This document shows positions 6,824-16,745 of a DNA stretch of 28,749 bases, piece after piece. The notes beneath the pieces were generated by a model that was not told the DNA's origin, searched no databases, and worked only from the letters and a program-made list of their open reading frames with translations. The DNA is taken from the NCBI GenBank assembly GCA_963831605.1, contig CAWHQR010000011.1:1-28749 (forward strand), read 5' to 3'. The DNA comes from DASUPK01 sp963831605 (GTDB taxonomy: Bacteria; Actinomycetota; Thermoleophilia; Solirubrobacterales; 70-9). Position numbers and translations under genes: made by a program. The stretch's first letter is position 1. The number at the start of each line of letters is the position of its first letter.

Positions 6824-7624
6824 GTGGATCTCGAGGGGAAGCGGGTGTTGCTCAGCGGAGCCACCGGGGGAATCGGCCGGGCGATTGCCGAGAAGCTCGC
6901 GGGACACGGGGCGCACCTGGTGTTGAGCTCACGCCGCAGGGAGGAGCTCGGGGAGCTCGCCAGGTCGCTCCCCGGCGGGGGACACGAGGTGATCGTCGCC
7001 GACCTCGCAGAGTCCGGCGCGGCAGAGAAGCTGATCGAGGACGCCGGTGACGTGGACGGCATGGTCGCCAACGCCGCCCTGCCGGCGAGCGGCAAGCTCG
7101 ACGACTTCAGCTCGGAGGAGGTCCAGCGCGCGATCCGAGTCAACCTCGAGTCGCCGATCCTGATGGCCCGGGCGCTCGCCCCGAAGCTGGCGGAGAAGGG
7201 CGAGGGCCATCTCGTCTTCATCTCTTCGCTGTCCGGGAAGGTCGGCTCCCCGCGGGCAGCCCTCTACGGTGCGACCAAGTTCGGCCTCCGGGGATTCTCC
7301 TTCGCGCTGCGCGAGGACCTCCACGAGAGTGGCGTCGGCGTCTCCATCGTCTCCCCGGGGTTCGTGCGAGGCGCCGGCATGTGGGCCGATGCCGAGGTCG
7401 ATCCGCCGCCGATGATCGGGACGACGACGCCGGCGAAGGTCGCCAACGCCGTCGCGCGGGCGATCGAGCGCAACCGCAACGAGATCACCGTGGCGCCGCG
7501 CCGGCAACGCTTCGCGGCTGAATTCGGCTACCGCCATCCAGGGCTCGCAGCGCGGATGCAGCGGCGCGGCGGCGCTGAGCGGATCGCCTCCGATCTCGCC
7601 GCCGGACAGTCGAACAAGCGTTGA
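6824..7624 (+). CDS. SDR family NAD(P)-dependent oxidoreductase
   Basis: This is a 266-residue classical short-chain dehydrogenase/reductase. The nucleotide-binding glycine motif is GATGGIGRA (about residues 12-20), followed by SSRRREEL, which suggests NADP preference. Next come a NAA variant of the usual NNAG, the catalytic Ser in VFISSLSGKVGS, and YGATK with catalytic Tyr and Lys. The segment after it (SIVSPGFVRGAGMWADA) is typical of the family. The substrate cannot be told. It starts at GTG 6824 and appears leaderless. It is divergent from the third NlpC/P60-like gene and shares a control region with a TetR-type inverted repeat. A 9-bp hairpin follows the stop. Confidence 0.85.
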   Translation: MDLEGKRVLLSGATGGIGRAIAEKLAGHGAHLVLSSRRREELGELARSLPGGGHEVIVADLAESGAAEKLIEDAGDVDGMVANAALPASGKLDDFSSEEVQRAIRVNLESPILMARALAPKLAEKGEGHLVFISSLSGKVGSPRAALYGATKFGLRGFSFALREDLHESGVGVSIVSPGFVRGAGMWADAEVDPPPMIGTTTPAKVANAVARAIERNRNEITVAPRRQRFAAEFGYRHPGLAARMQRRGGAERIASDLAAGQSNKR

Positions 7625-7637
7625 AGTAATCTGTTGA

Positions 7638-7663
7638 CCGCGCGTCAAGGAGAAGACGCGCGG
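7638..7663 (+). terminator. Hairpin after SDR gene
   Basis: CCGCGCGTC (7638-7646) pairs with GACGCGCGG (7655-7663) around an 8-nt loop, 13 nt after the SDR stop. There is no U-run. It is also close to the next gene (7705), so a role in that gene's leader is possible. Confidence 0.45.
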
Positions 7664-7704
7664 CGCGCCGAGGGACGCGTCGGAAAAACAGTCAGGAGAG
7701 GGAT

Positions 7705-9999
7705 ATGCGAAAGCTCGTGTTGGTGTCGGTCGTTCTCGGGTCGCTGCTGGCCGCACCCGCCGCTCACGCCGCGATTCCGGACGTCTTCGGTGGTGCCGTC
7801 ACCTGCACCGTCGCCGGGGATGGTGTGCGCGAATGCGGCAACACCTCTCCTCGCAGCACCGCACCGAGCTGGGACACCACTCCCATCGACGTGAACGTCG
7901 CCTTTCCGCCCGCCAGCGGATCGGACGACAACTACCCGCTGATCATCATCGGCCACGGCTACGGTGGCTCGAAGATCGGCTTCGGGACCTCCGGCGGCAC
8001 CGACGGGCTGAGGCAATTCACCAGCCGCGGCTACGCCGTCTTCAGCATGACCGACCGGGGCTTCCACCAGTCCTGCGGCTCGGCAGCGGCGGTGACCGCC
8101 GGTGGCTCGGCGTGCAACAACGGCTACATCCACCTGATGGACGATCGCTACGAGATCAGGGACGCTCAGTTCTACGCCGGCGAGCTCGCGGACGAGGGTC
8201 TGGTCAACGGCCAGCAGGTCGGCGCCATCGGTGGGTCCTATGGCGGCGGCCTGTCACTGCAGCTCGCCGCGCTCAAGGATCGCGTGATGATGCCTGACGG
8301 CAGCCTCGTGCCCTGGACGAGTCCGGTGAACGGCATTCCGATGCGAATCGCCGCGGCGGCTCCTGACATCCCTTGGAGCGACCTGGCCTACTCGCTCACC
8401 CCCAACGGGCAGAAGCTCGACTACGTCGCCGACCCGGCCTACACCGGCCGGATGGGGATCGAGAAGGAGTCGTTCAACAACGGTCTGTACGCAACCGTCA
8501 CGCTCGGTGCGGGCCTCTATTGCGGCATGGCGCCGTACCCGTCACCGTGCACCGACTTCGGGGCTAACGTGACCTCGTGGAAGACGCGCATCGAGCAGGG
8601 GGAGCCCTACGACGGCGATCCCTCCTCGCAGGCGATTCTCGACGAGATCAAGGCGCACCACTCGGCCTACTACATCGACCACTCCGAGCCGCCGGCGCCG
8701 CTGCTGATCTCGAACGGCTTCTCGGACGACCTCTTCCCCGCGGACGAGGCAATCGGCTACTACAACCGGATCCGCTCGCAGTACCCGGACGCGCCGATCT
8801 CGTTGTTCTTCGGTGATTTCGGGCACATGCGGGCGCTCAACAAGGCGGACGTGACCAACGCGCTCACAGATGCGGATAACGCCTGGCTCGACTACTACGT
8901 GAAGGGAACCGGGTCGCAGCCGTTCCAGGGTACGACCGCCTACACGCTCACCTGTCCGTCGTCGGCGCCATCCGGCGGCCCGTACCAGGCGGGCAGCTGG
9001 GCAGGACTGTCGCACGGGGTGGTTCGCTTCCTCGACAGCGGCAGCAAGACGATCTCGGCGAGCGGCGGGGACTCCAGCGTCGACGCCACCTTCGATCCGG
9101 TTCAGAACGGAGGCGGAGGGAACGCCTGCCAGACGGCACCTGGCGGTGACATCAACGGCGTCGCGACGTATCGGCTTCCCGCGGCTGCCGGAAGCGGCTA
9201 CACGCTGCTCGGCTCACCGACGATCGTGGCGACGATCGCAAACCCGGTGGCCAATTCCGAGATGGCGGCGCGGCTCCTGGATGTCGACCCCAGCGGCACC
9301 GAGACGCTCGTCGCCAGGCAGCTCTACCGGCCGCAGGTCGGTACCTCACGCCAGGTGTTCGAGCTGCATCCCAGTGGACACCTCTTCGCGCCCGGCCACG
9401 TCGCGAAGCTGGAGCTGCTGCCGAAGGATGCCGGCGGCGGGTCGCTGAACAGCTACGGCCGCCCTGCGAATGGACAGGGCGACATCACGGTCTCGAACCT
9501 CGACCTGCGGCTGCCCGTGTCGGACGATCCGGGTGCGGCCGGTGGCCAGGTCGGGGCGGCGCCGGCGTTGCCCCTTCCCTGCGGGATGGGGATCGCGCCG
9601 GAGTTCTCCTCGGCGTCCTATCTGCGCGCCTCCCTGGGGAGCGGCAAGGTCAAGATCAAGGGCAAGAAGGCCAAGGTGCCGGTCGACTCGTCACCAGGCC
9701 CGAACCCCTGCCAGGTCCAGGTGAAGCTGCTGGGCTCGGGCAAGGGGACCGCCAGCTCCGCCAAGAAGAAGAAGAAGAAGAAGGGCGGTTCCCTCGGCAA
9801 GGGCAGCGCCACGATCGGGGGCGGACAGAGCGCGACGGTCAACGTCAAGCTGACCAAGCATGGGCAGCAGACCGTCTCGAAGGGGAAGGCCGTGCGGGTC
9901 GAGATCACCACGGTCGATGCCACTGGCAACACCGTGCAAACCTCGAAGGTGAAGCTCGGCAAGCAGGGCAAGAAGGGCAAGAAGAAGCACAAGAAGTAG
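7705..9999 (+). CDS. Secreted S15/CocE-like alpha/beta hydrolase with lysine-rich C-terminal tail
   Basis: This 764-residue exported hydrolase starts at ATG 7705 after AGGAGAGG. The signal peptide is MRKLVLVSVVLGSLLAAPAAHA. The alpha/beta-hydrolase core shows the oxyanion-side HGYGGSK (84-90), nucleophile elbow GGSYGG (Ser178), acid candidate in SNGFSDDLFP (Asp341/342) and HMRALN after GDFG (His374). This is the order of X-Pro dipeptidyl-peptidase (S15)/CocE-type enzymes. The region around 400-620 resembles the beta-rich C-terminal domain of that family. The last 130 residues are very basic, with a run of seven or more lysines near 690 and a KKGKKKHKK end. Such a tail could hold the enzyme on the acidic cell surface. 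The substrate (peptide, ester or other) is unknown. Confidence 0.8.
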   Translation: MRKLVLVSVVLGSLLAAPAAHAAIPDVFGGAVTCTVAGDGVRECGNTSPRSTAPSWDTTPIDVNVAFPPASGSDDNYPLIIIGHGYGGSKIGFGTSGGTDGLRQFTSRGYAVFSMTDRGFHQSCGSAAAVTAGGSACNNGYIHLMDDRYEIRDAQFYAGELADEGLVNGQQVGAIGGSYGGGLSLQLAALKDRVMMPDGSLVPWTSPVNGIPMRIAAAAPDIPWSDLAYSLTPNGQKLDYVADPAYTGRMGIEKESFNNGLYATVTLGAGLYCGMAPYPSPCTDFGANVTSWKTRIEQGEPYDGDPSSQAILDEIKAHHSAYYIDHSEPPAPLLISNGFSDDLFPADEAIGYYNRIRSQYPDAPISLFFGDFGHMRALNKADVTNALTDADNAWLDYYVKGTGSQPFQGTTAYTLTCPSSAPSGGPYQAGSWAGLSHGVVRFLDSGSKTISASGGDSSVDATFDPVQNGGGGNACQTAPGGDINGVATYRLPAAAGSGYTLLGSPTIVATIANPVANSEMAARLLDVDPSGTETLVARQLYRPQVGTSRQVFELHPSGHLFAPGHVAKLELLPKDAGGGSLNSYGRPANGQGDITVSNLDLRLPVSDDPGAAGGQVGAAPALPLPCGMGIAPEFSSASYLRASLGSGKVKIKGKKAKVPVDSSPGPNPCQVQVKLLGSGKGTASSAKKKKKKKGGSLGKGSATIGGGQSATVNVKLTKHGQQTVSKGKAVRVEITTVDATGNTVQTSKVKLGKQGKKGKKKHKK

Positions 10000-10011
10000 C
10001 GACGCTGACCC

Positions 10012-10035
10012 GCCCGGCGGCGTCAGCCGCCGGGC
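10012..10035 (+). terminator. 10-bp GC hairpin after hydrolase gene
   Basis: GCCCGGCGGC (10012-10021) pairs perfectly with 10026-10035 around GTCA, 12 nt after the stop at 9999. There is no T-run, which is usual for this GC-rich genome. It separates the hydrolase from the aconitase promoter. Confidence 0.6.
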
Positions 10036-10044
10036 GTCACTGGT

Positions 10045-10050
10045 CATACT
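10045..10050 (+). promoter_or_regulatory. -10 box (CATACT) for leaderless aconitase gene
   Basis: CATACT ends 6 nt before GTG 10057, with no Shine-Dalgarno, the same spacing as at 6812, 21441 and 25431. Confidence 0.45.
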
Positions 10051-10056
10051 GCCCCT

Positions 10057-12860
<2,804 letters not shown>

Positions 12861-12864
<4 letters not shown>

Positions 12865-13247
12865 GGCTGGTTCGCGTCCTCGAGGACGGCCCGTAGAGCG
12901 GCGATGTCCTCGGCCCCGAAGACAAGCCGGTTCTGAGTGGCGATGTAGACGAGGTCGAGGTTCACCCCGGCCTGAGCGACCTTCCGGGCAAGGTCCGCCA
13001 ACACGCCTGGACGGTCCTCGACGTTGACCACGACCACCTCCCGCTCGCGGGTCACCCCGACGTGGGAGATCGCCAGGGCGTGTTTCACCGCCTCGGCGTG
13101 CGGGACCAGGATGTGGAGCTCGGCGCGCTCACCGGCGCCGACGCACGTGGCGGCCGCGATGTTCACACCCGCATCGCTGATCGAAGCCGCCACCTCGGCC
13201 AGCGCGCCGGGGGTGTTCTCGATGTCGATGACCAGGTCGACAGCCAT
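12861..13247 (-). CDS. Two-ACT-domain protein
   Basis: The protein has 128 residues and is made almost entirely of two ACT domains, small ligand-binding folds that usually sense amino acids. Domain 1 (about 1-65) begins VIDIENTPGALAEVA and has SDAGVNI; domain 2 (about 70-125) begins VNVEDRPGVLADLARKV and has QAGVNLDLVYIA. No catalytic domain is attached, so a regulatory or sensor role is likely; the ligand cannot be read from the sequence. The ATG at 13247 has no Shine-Dalgarno and lies in one arm of an inverted repeat (13245-13252 with 13271-13278). The convergent stop codons of this gene and aconitase share one CTAG. Confidence 0.85.
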
Positions 13248-13278
13248 TCGCGAGTGCGCATCAGCCTACCCGCGAATG
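13245..13278 (-). promoter_or_regulatory. Inverted repeat covering the ACT gene start codon
   Basis: CATTCGCG (13245-13252) and CGCGAATG (13271-13278) are perfect 8-bp arms 18 nt apart. The ATG lies in one arm, and a TAGGCT box on the minus strand lies between the arms. It could be an operator across the promoter or a hairpin that hides the start codon. Confidence 0.4.
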
Positions 13279-13344
13279 CGCAGGGGGGAACCAGAATGGC
13301 CGGCCCCCCGTTTCCCCTATTTCGTTTGGTGGCACGGAAGAAGC

Positions 13345-13464
13345 GGCGTGGCGGGGCCGCGGGAGGCAGGGGGTCCACACGGCCCGCGCCACGCCTGCGC
13401 GTCGGTAGCCAGGGAGGGATTTCCGACGCGATCGTTCCCGGAGGCGGGACTAGCCCGGGAACGA
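13345..13464. other. Block of three consecutive strong hairpins (possible structured RNA or control region)
   Basis: Hairpin 1 pairs 13345-13359 with 13380-13395 (GGCGTGGCG against CGCCACGCC, with extra GC pairs). Hairpin 2 pairs CGCGTCGG (13398-13405) with CCGACGCG (13423-13430). Hairpin 3 pairs TCGTTCCCGG (13432-13441) with its complement (13455-13464). No coding frame explains the block. It lies between the DUF3817 gene and the ACT gene, both on the minus strand. A perfect TTGACA (13468-13473, minus strand) overlaps the DUF3817 stop just outside hairpin 3. I do not recognise a known RNA family. Confidence 0.5.
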
Positions 13465-13469
13465 GTTTG

Positions 13470-13862
13470 TCAAGTTAGTACGTCCTCCCGCCTCATTTGA
13501 TTATTCCCCGTTTCGTTGTGCGGTGTCAACTCCGGCTCTGAGATTCCCCATCCGCGGCGCTCAATGAGCTCGATTCCGATCACCGCGCCCACCGGCCCCA
13601 GCGGCGTGAGGGTGGCCGCAAGCAGGGGCCAGGGTGCCTCCCGGCGCATGATCGCCCAGAAGATCAGCGCGCAGAGGCCCAGGTAGCCGATTCCGTGCAG
13701 CAGGCCGAAGAGGGCGGTCTCCGAGGGGTAGCCTGGCGCGATCCAGAAGAAGAGCAGCGCCGTGAACAGGCCGAGCTCGAACCAGGACGCGATCTTGACC
13801 CAGTGGAAGAGGCGACCGGGGACCGGCCTGGGTGAGGCATCTCCCTGCTCGGCCGTCGCCAT
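13470..13862 (-). CDS. DUF3817 family integral membrane protein
   Basis: The protein has 130 residues with a short hydrophilic N-terminus (about 1-20) and three hydrophobic segments: around residues 25-45 (ASWFELGLFTALLFFW), 55-75 (LLHGIGYLGLCALIFWAIM) and 80-100 (WPLLAATLTPLGPVGAVIGI). FHWVKIASWFE and the HGIGYL segment match the DUF3817 family of small actinobacterial membrane proteins, whose function is not known. The ATG at 13862 follows a TACTTT box at 13870-13875 with 7 nt between and no Shine-Dalgarno, so it is probably leaderless. The hairpin block at 13345-13464 begins right after its stop. Confidence 0.82.
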   Translation of the reverse strand: MATAEQGDASPRPVPGRLFHWVKIASWFELGLFTALLFFWIAPGYPSETALFGLLHGIGYLGLCALIFWAIMRREAPWPLLAATLTPLGPVGAVIGIELIERRGWGISEPELTPHNETGNNQMRREDVLT

Positions 13863-13869
13863 GAGGTTG

Positions 13870-13875
13870 AAAGTA
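13870..13875 (-). promoter_or_regulatory. -10 box (TACTTT) for leaderless DUF3817 gene
   Basis: TACTTT on the minus strand ends 7 nt before ATG 13862 and no Shine-Dalgarno is present. Confidence 0.4.
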
Positions 13876-14007
13876 GCGGCTGTCCGGACTCGACACCCGG
13901 TCGGAGTGTCATGGGGCGATCTTCATACCGGCTGTCCATGGTTTTGTTGAGGGCCGGCGGGCAAGATGCGCGCCATGGACCAATTCCACGGAGATCAAGG
14001 TTCCAAC

Positions 14008-14166
14008 GTGAGCATGAGAAGGCTCGTGCGGTTGCAGCGCTCGTATCGGTGCGCGAGCTGTGATGCAGAACACCACTCCTGGGCTCGACTCAGCTCCTGT
14101 CCCGACTGCGGCCGCTCCCTCTCGGTGGCCGTGATCAGACGGGCGGCGCTCACGGGGCCGGTCTGA
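14008..14166 (+). CDS. Small zinc-ribbon protein
   Basis: This short protein of about 52 residues has two CxxC pairs (CASC at 15-18 and CPDC at 31-34), the pattern of a zinc ribbon, in a basic context (SMRRLVRLQRSYRC). The start chosen is GTG 14008, 7 nt after AAGG. In-frame ATGs at 13966, 13975 and 14014 are alternatives. There is no DNA-binding or enzymatic domain beyond the ribbon, so the role is unknown. It precedes the stress-protein genes on the same strand but is about 200 nt away. Confidence 0.5.
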   Translation: MSMRRLVRLQRSYRCASCDAEHHSWARLSSCPDCGRSLSVAVIRRAALTGPV

Positions 14167-14205
14167 ACGACGCCAGCGCGGGCTGTTCGTGCGGGGGCGA
14201 TGGCC

Positions 14206-14330
14206 CGCGCGGACGGCCCGCTCAGGCCGGCGCGGAAAACTCATCACCCACAGCGAAGAGCGCTGCTTTGCGTGGAAAGCGGCGGTTCGGTCATGCGCGA
14301 GATACTGCGTGGGCGATGTCGCGAAATTCG
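14206..14330 (+). repeat. Duplicated leader segment, interrupted by a hairpin element
   Basis: 14206-14237 resembles 16284-16316 (both read GATSGCCCGCGCGGACGG with a related continuation). The following piece GCGAGATACTGCGTGG (14297-14312) recurs at 16327-16340. In the 14.2-kb copy about 58 nt containing the hairpin element lie between the two pieces; at 16.3 kb the pieces are nearly continuous. This segment fills most of the space between the zinc-ribbon gene and the first universal stress gene. Confidence 0.55.
14260..14287. repeat. Interspersed hairpin element, copy a
   Basis: CGCTGCTTTGCGTGGAAAGCGGCG forms a stem around a GCGTG(G) loop. The CTTTGCRTGGAAAG core also occurs at 27104-27139 and, varied, at 15991-16014 and 27802-27829. 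Confidence 0.6.
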
Positions 14331-14365
14331 GTCTTGAAAATCCTGATGGCGAGCCATACGTTCGG

Positions 14366-14857
14366 ATGAACGCCGCAGCGCCAATCCTCGTCGGTTACGA
14401 CGGCTCAGACACGGCGCGTCGGGCTATCCACGAAGCCGCCGAGCTCTTCGGCTCCCGCCGAGCCCTGGTGGTCGCGGTGTGGGAGCCCGGTCTTGCATAC
14501 GAGGTCGGGGCGACGACAACGGACCCTACGACGGACCCCGTGGGCCTCGGGGCCGGACTGGTAGATCCTGCAGCTGCGCGGGAGGTTGACAACGCGTCTC
14601 AGGCGCACGCCGATCGCGTCGCAAAGGATGGGGCTGCACTGGCGAAGTCCCTCGGACTTCAGGCCGAGGCGCTCGCCGTGGCTGATGAGGGCAACGTGGC
14701 CGACGCGATTGTTGAGCTGGCGCGCAACCGAGACGTGGCTGCAATCGTCGTCGGCTCCAGGGGACTGAGCGGGCTTCGGGCGAGGTTGGAGGGCAGTACC
14801 TCAAACGCAGTTGCGAAGCACGCCTCGTGCCCCGTCCTCCTGGTTCACGCCGATTGA
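14366..14857 (+). CDS. Universal stress protein (UspA family), first copy
   Basis: This is a 163-residue single-domain Usp. It starts APILVGYDGSDTARRAIHEAA, with the ATP-site Asp in VGYDGSD, and ends with VGSRGLSGLRARLEGSTSNAVAKHASCPVLLV. The latter is the G-2x-G-9x-G-S/T nucleotide-binding signature of ATP-binding Usp proteins. A Thr/Pro/Gly-rich insert lies at about 50-75. The ATG at 14366 starts directly at the domain; a CATACG box 5 nt upstream suggests a leaderless transcript, and longer upstream frames run into repeated leader DNA. A second, diverged Usp follows at 15095. General stress or dormancy response is the usual role. Confidence 0.88.
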   Translation: MNAAAPILVGYDGSDTARRAIHEAAELFGSRRALVVAVWEPGLAYEVGATTTDPTTDPVGLGAGLVDPAAAREVDNASQAHADRVAKDGAALAKSLGLQAEALAVADEGNVADAIVELARNRDVAAIVVGSRGLSGLRARLEGSTSNAVAKHASCPVLLVHAD

Positions 14858-15094
14858 GCGTGCCTCCACACGGTCTTGAAGTTCTCGGCGGCGAGCTGCT
14901 AGCGACACATCTGGCACATTCCCTCCGGTTCTGCACGCGGAGCGCGAGTAAGGCACAGCCCGAGCTGCGGGCCCGGGCACCGATGGAGGGAAGCCTCGAT
15001 ACTGGTTCATCCGGAGCGCTCGATCTGGTGAAGTTGGTCGCACCTCACGACAAGTTCGGCTGGCGAGCACGCCGCCGTCGAAAGGAGAAGCCTT

Positions 15095-15553
15095 ATGGCC
15101 GCCGATGAGAAGCCAGTCTTGATCGCCTATGACGGCTCAGACCATGCGAAGCAGGCGATCGAGCAGGCTGCAACCGAGCTGCGGATGCCTAGGAAAGCAG
15201 TCGTGGTGGCCGCGTATCAACCACTCGAAGCGCTCCCCTTCTGGGGCCGTCCCGCTGCGATCGTGCCCGACGAGCTGATCGAGGAAGCCGGCAAGGAGGC
15301 GACCAAGACGGCAGCCGAGGGTGCCGAGCTGGCGAACTCCGCGGGGTTCGAGGCCAGCTCTGCGGTCCGCGAAGAGGACCGCGCCTGGAAAGCCATCCTT
15401 GTCGCCGCCAAGGAGGCCGGTGCCGGGATCATCGTTCTCGGGTCGCACGGGCGCGGAGCTGTTGGCTCCGCCGTCCTGGGGAGCGTCGCGACCTCCGTTG
15501 CACACCATGCGAATCTCCCCGTGATGATTTGCCGTCCCGCTGACGGCGACTAG
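15095..15553 (+). CDS. Universal stress protein (UspA family), second copy
   Basis: This 152-residue Usp begins MAADEKPVLIAYDGSDHAKQ and carries the ATP-binding signature GSHGRGAVGSAVLGSVATSVAHH near its end. The start ATG at 15095 follows AAAGGAG with 7-nt spacing, unlike the first copy, which has no such site. The 237-nt gap before it holds no gene I can support. The two copies share the fold and the ends but differ strongly in the middle (here ALPFWGRPAAIVPDEL), so the duplication is not recent. A SnoaL-like gene follows after 9 nt, and the two may be co-transcribed. Confidence 0.92.
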   Translation: MAADEKPVLIAYDGSDHAKQAIEQAATELRMPRKAVVVAAYQPLEALPFWGRPAAIVPDELIEEAGKEATKTAAEGAELANSAGFEASSAVREEDRAWKAILVAAKEAGAGIIVLGSHGRGAVGSAVLGSVATSVAHHANLPVMICRPADGD

Positions 15554-15562
15554 GAATCGCGC

Positions 15563-15967
15563 GTGGCGATGTCGGAGGAGAACGTGGAGACCGTCGAGAG
15601 GGCGATTACGGCAATCAATGAGCGGGACATCGATGGTTACCTCGCTTGCTGCACCGAGGACATCCAGTTGCGAACGCCGGTGTCGCAAGTCGCGGGCGCG
15701 TACGAAGGAGCGGTTGGCATCCGGCGGTTCTTCGCCGATATCGAGGACGCGGGTCCCGACTTCCGGCTTCACCTCGAACGCCTGGAGGCCGCGGGCGCCG
15801 AACGAGTCCTTGCTTTCACGCGTCTGACCTTTCACGGGCGCGCCAGTGGCCTGACCATCCCAGCTGAGACCGGGAACGTCTATGAGTTCGAGGAGGGCAA
15901 GATCAGGCGGATTCAAATCTTCTTCGACCGGGCCGAAGCCCTCGAAGCCGCCGGTCTGGCGGAGTAG
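15563..15967 (+). CDS. SnoaL-like / NTF2-fold protein, first copy
   Basis: The protein has 134 residues. The N-terminal helices (MSEENVETVERAITAINERDIDGYLACCTED) followed by a curved beta sheet with YEGAVGIRRFFADI and a terminal LEAAGLAE match small SnoaL-like proteins of the NTF2 superfamily. Members are isomerases, hydrolases or simple binding proteins, so no reaction can be assigned. GTG 15563 is given; the in-frame ATG at 15569 is equally possible. It lies 9 nt after the second universal stress gene. A paralogue with the same ends (ENAEIMRRAY... ALEAARLEE) lies at 16344. A tandem hairpin element begins 1 nt after its stop. Confidence 0.82.
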   Translation: MAMSEENVETVERAITAINERDIDGYLACCTEDIQLRTPVSQVAGAYEGAVGIRRFFADIEDAGPDFRLHLERLEAAGAERVLAFTRLTFHGRASGLTIPAETGNVYEFEEGKIRRIQIFFDRAEALEAAGLAE

Positions 15968-16016
15968 CGGCTTTGGACGAGAAGCGGCTATCCGCTTCGC
16001 ATGGAAAGCAGCGGTC
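15968..16016. repeat. Interspersed hairpin element, tandem copy b
   Basis: The first half is CGGCTTTGGACGAGAAGCGGC (one mismatched pair); the second half is CCGCTTCGCATGGAAAGCAGCGG. The same two-hairpin order occurs at 27780-27829. It starts 1 nt after the stop of the SnoaL-like gene. Confidence 0.6.
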
Positions 16017-16337
16017 TCCACGCACGGGGAACTACCGATGTAACGACCCGAAGCCTCCAATAGGGTGACCAGGCAGGGAAGTTGACTTAGGAGGGGGTCT
16101 CGCCGCTGGAAGCGTCGCGGAAGCAAGGCGGCCTCCAAGGAGGAAGAAGCACTCGAAGCGGGCGCGGAGGAAGTGCCGCAGCAAGGCGAACCTGCTGCCC
16201 GTCTGAGCCTTCCGCGAGAGACCGTGAACCGGCTGTTTGGTGAGTTGTTCCGGGATAGCCGGAGGGACTTCCCAACTCGGGGCGATCGCCCGCGCGGACG
16301 GCACACTCGGGCCGGCCGCGACCACGCGAGATACTGC
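16017..16337. other. Non-coding stretch with a duplicated leader
   Basis: No supported gene. On the plus strand the frame from about 16088 is open into the next gene and would encode a charged Lys/Arg/Glu-rich sequence (KAASKEEEALEAGAEE), but it has no good start or ribosome site and may be a relic. 16284-16340 repeats the leader sequence seen at 14206-14312. Confidence 0.4.
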
Positions 16338-16343
16338 GTGGCG

Positions 16344-16745
16344 ATGACCCAGGAGAACGCCGAAATCATGCGCAGGGCGTACGCAACCCTCGAGAAGCAG
16401 GGGGTCGAGGAGATGCTCGCCTTCGCGCACCCGGACTTCGAGATGACGACCCTGGCCTCGCTCGCCTCGGAGCCCGACACCTACCGTGGCCATGACGGCG
16501 TTCGCCGCTATTTCGACTCGTTCGGCGACGCGATGGAGGGCGTCTACCTCGAGGGACTTGAGTTCATCCCGGCGGGGGACAAGGTGATGGCGGTGGCGTC
16601 GCTGCGAGCGCGAGGGCGATCGACTGGAATCGAGGCGGAGCAGCGCGCCTTCCTGGTCTGGACCCTGCGTGACGGTCTTGTGATCGGCCTGGAAGCGTTC
16701 CCCGAGCGGGCGGAGGCCCTCGAAGCCGCGCGCCTCGAGGAGTAG
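16344..16745 (+). CDS. SnoaL-like / NTF2-fold protein, second copy
   Basis: This 133-residue protein is related to the copy at 15563. It has MTQENAEIMRRAYATLEKQGVE at the start, YRGHDGVRRYFDSFGDAM in the middle and the ending EAFPERAEALEAARLEE. The fold is a small cone-shaped pocket; the ligand is unknown. ATG 16344 was chosen by comparison with the paralogue; GTG 16338 is an alternative, and a GATACT box lies at 16330-16335. The much longer frame upstream from 16173 is less likely because it covers a repeated leader. Its stop directly abuts that of the convergent kgd-like gene (16746). Confidence 0.83.
   Translation: MTQENAEIMRRAYATLEKQGVEEMLAFAHPDFEMTTLASLASEPDTYRGHDGVRRYFDSFGDAMEGVYLEGLEFIPAGDKVMAVASLRARGRSTGIEAEQRAFLVWTLRDGLVIGLEAFPERAEALEAARLEE

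Noticed and set aside
7634..7648. TTGAC-N5-GTCAA palindrome between SDR and hydrolase genes
   Set aside because: It overlaps the 9-bp hairpin after the SDR gene and has no clear promoter relation; an operator role cannot be supported.
15137..16480. Minus-strand open frame (447 codons) across Usp and SnoaL-like genes
   Set aside because: It crosses three supported genes and the hairpin repeats; its pieces match no family.
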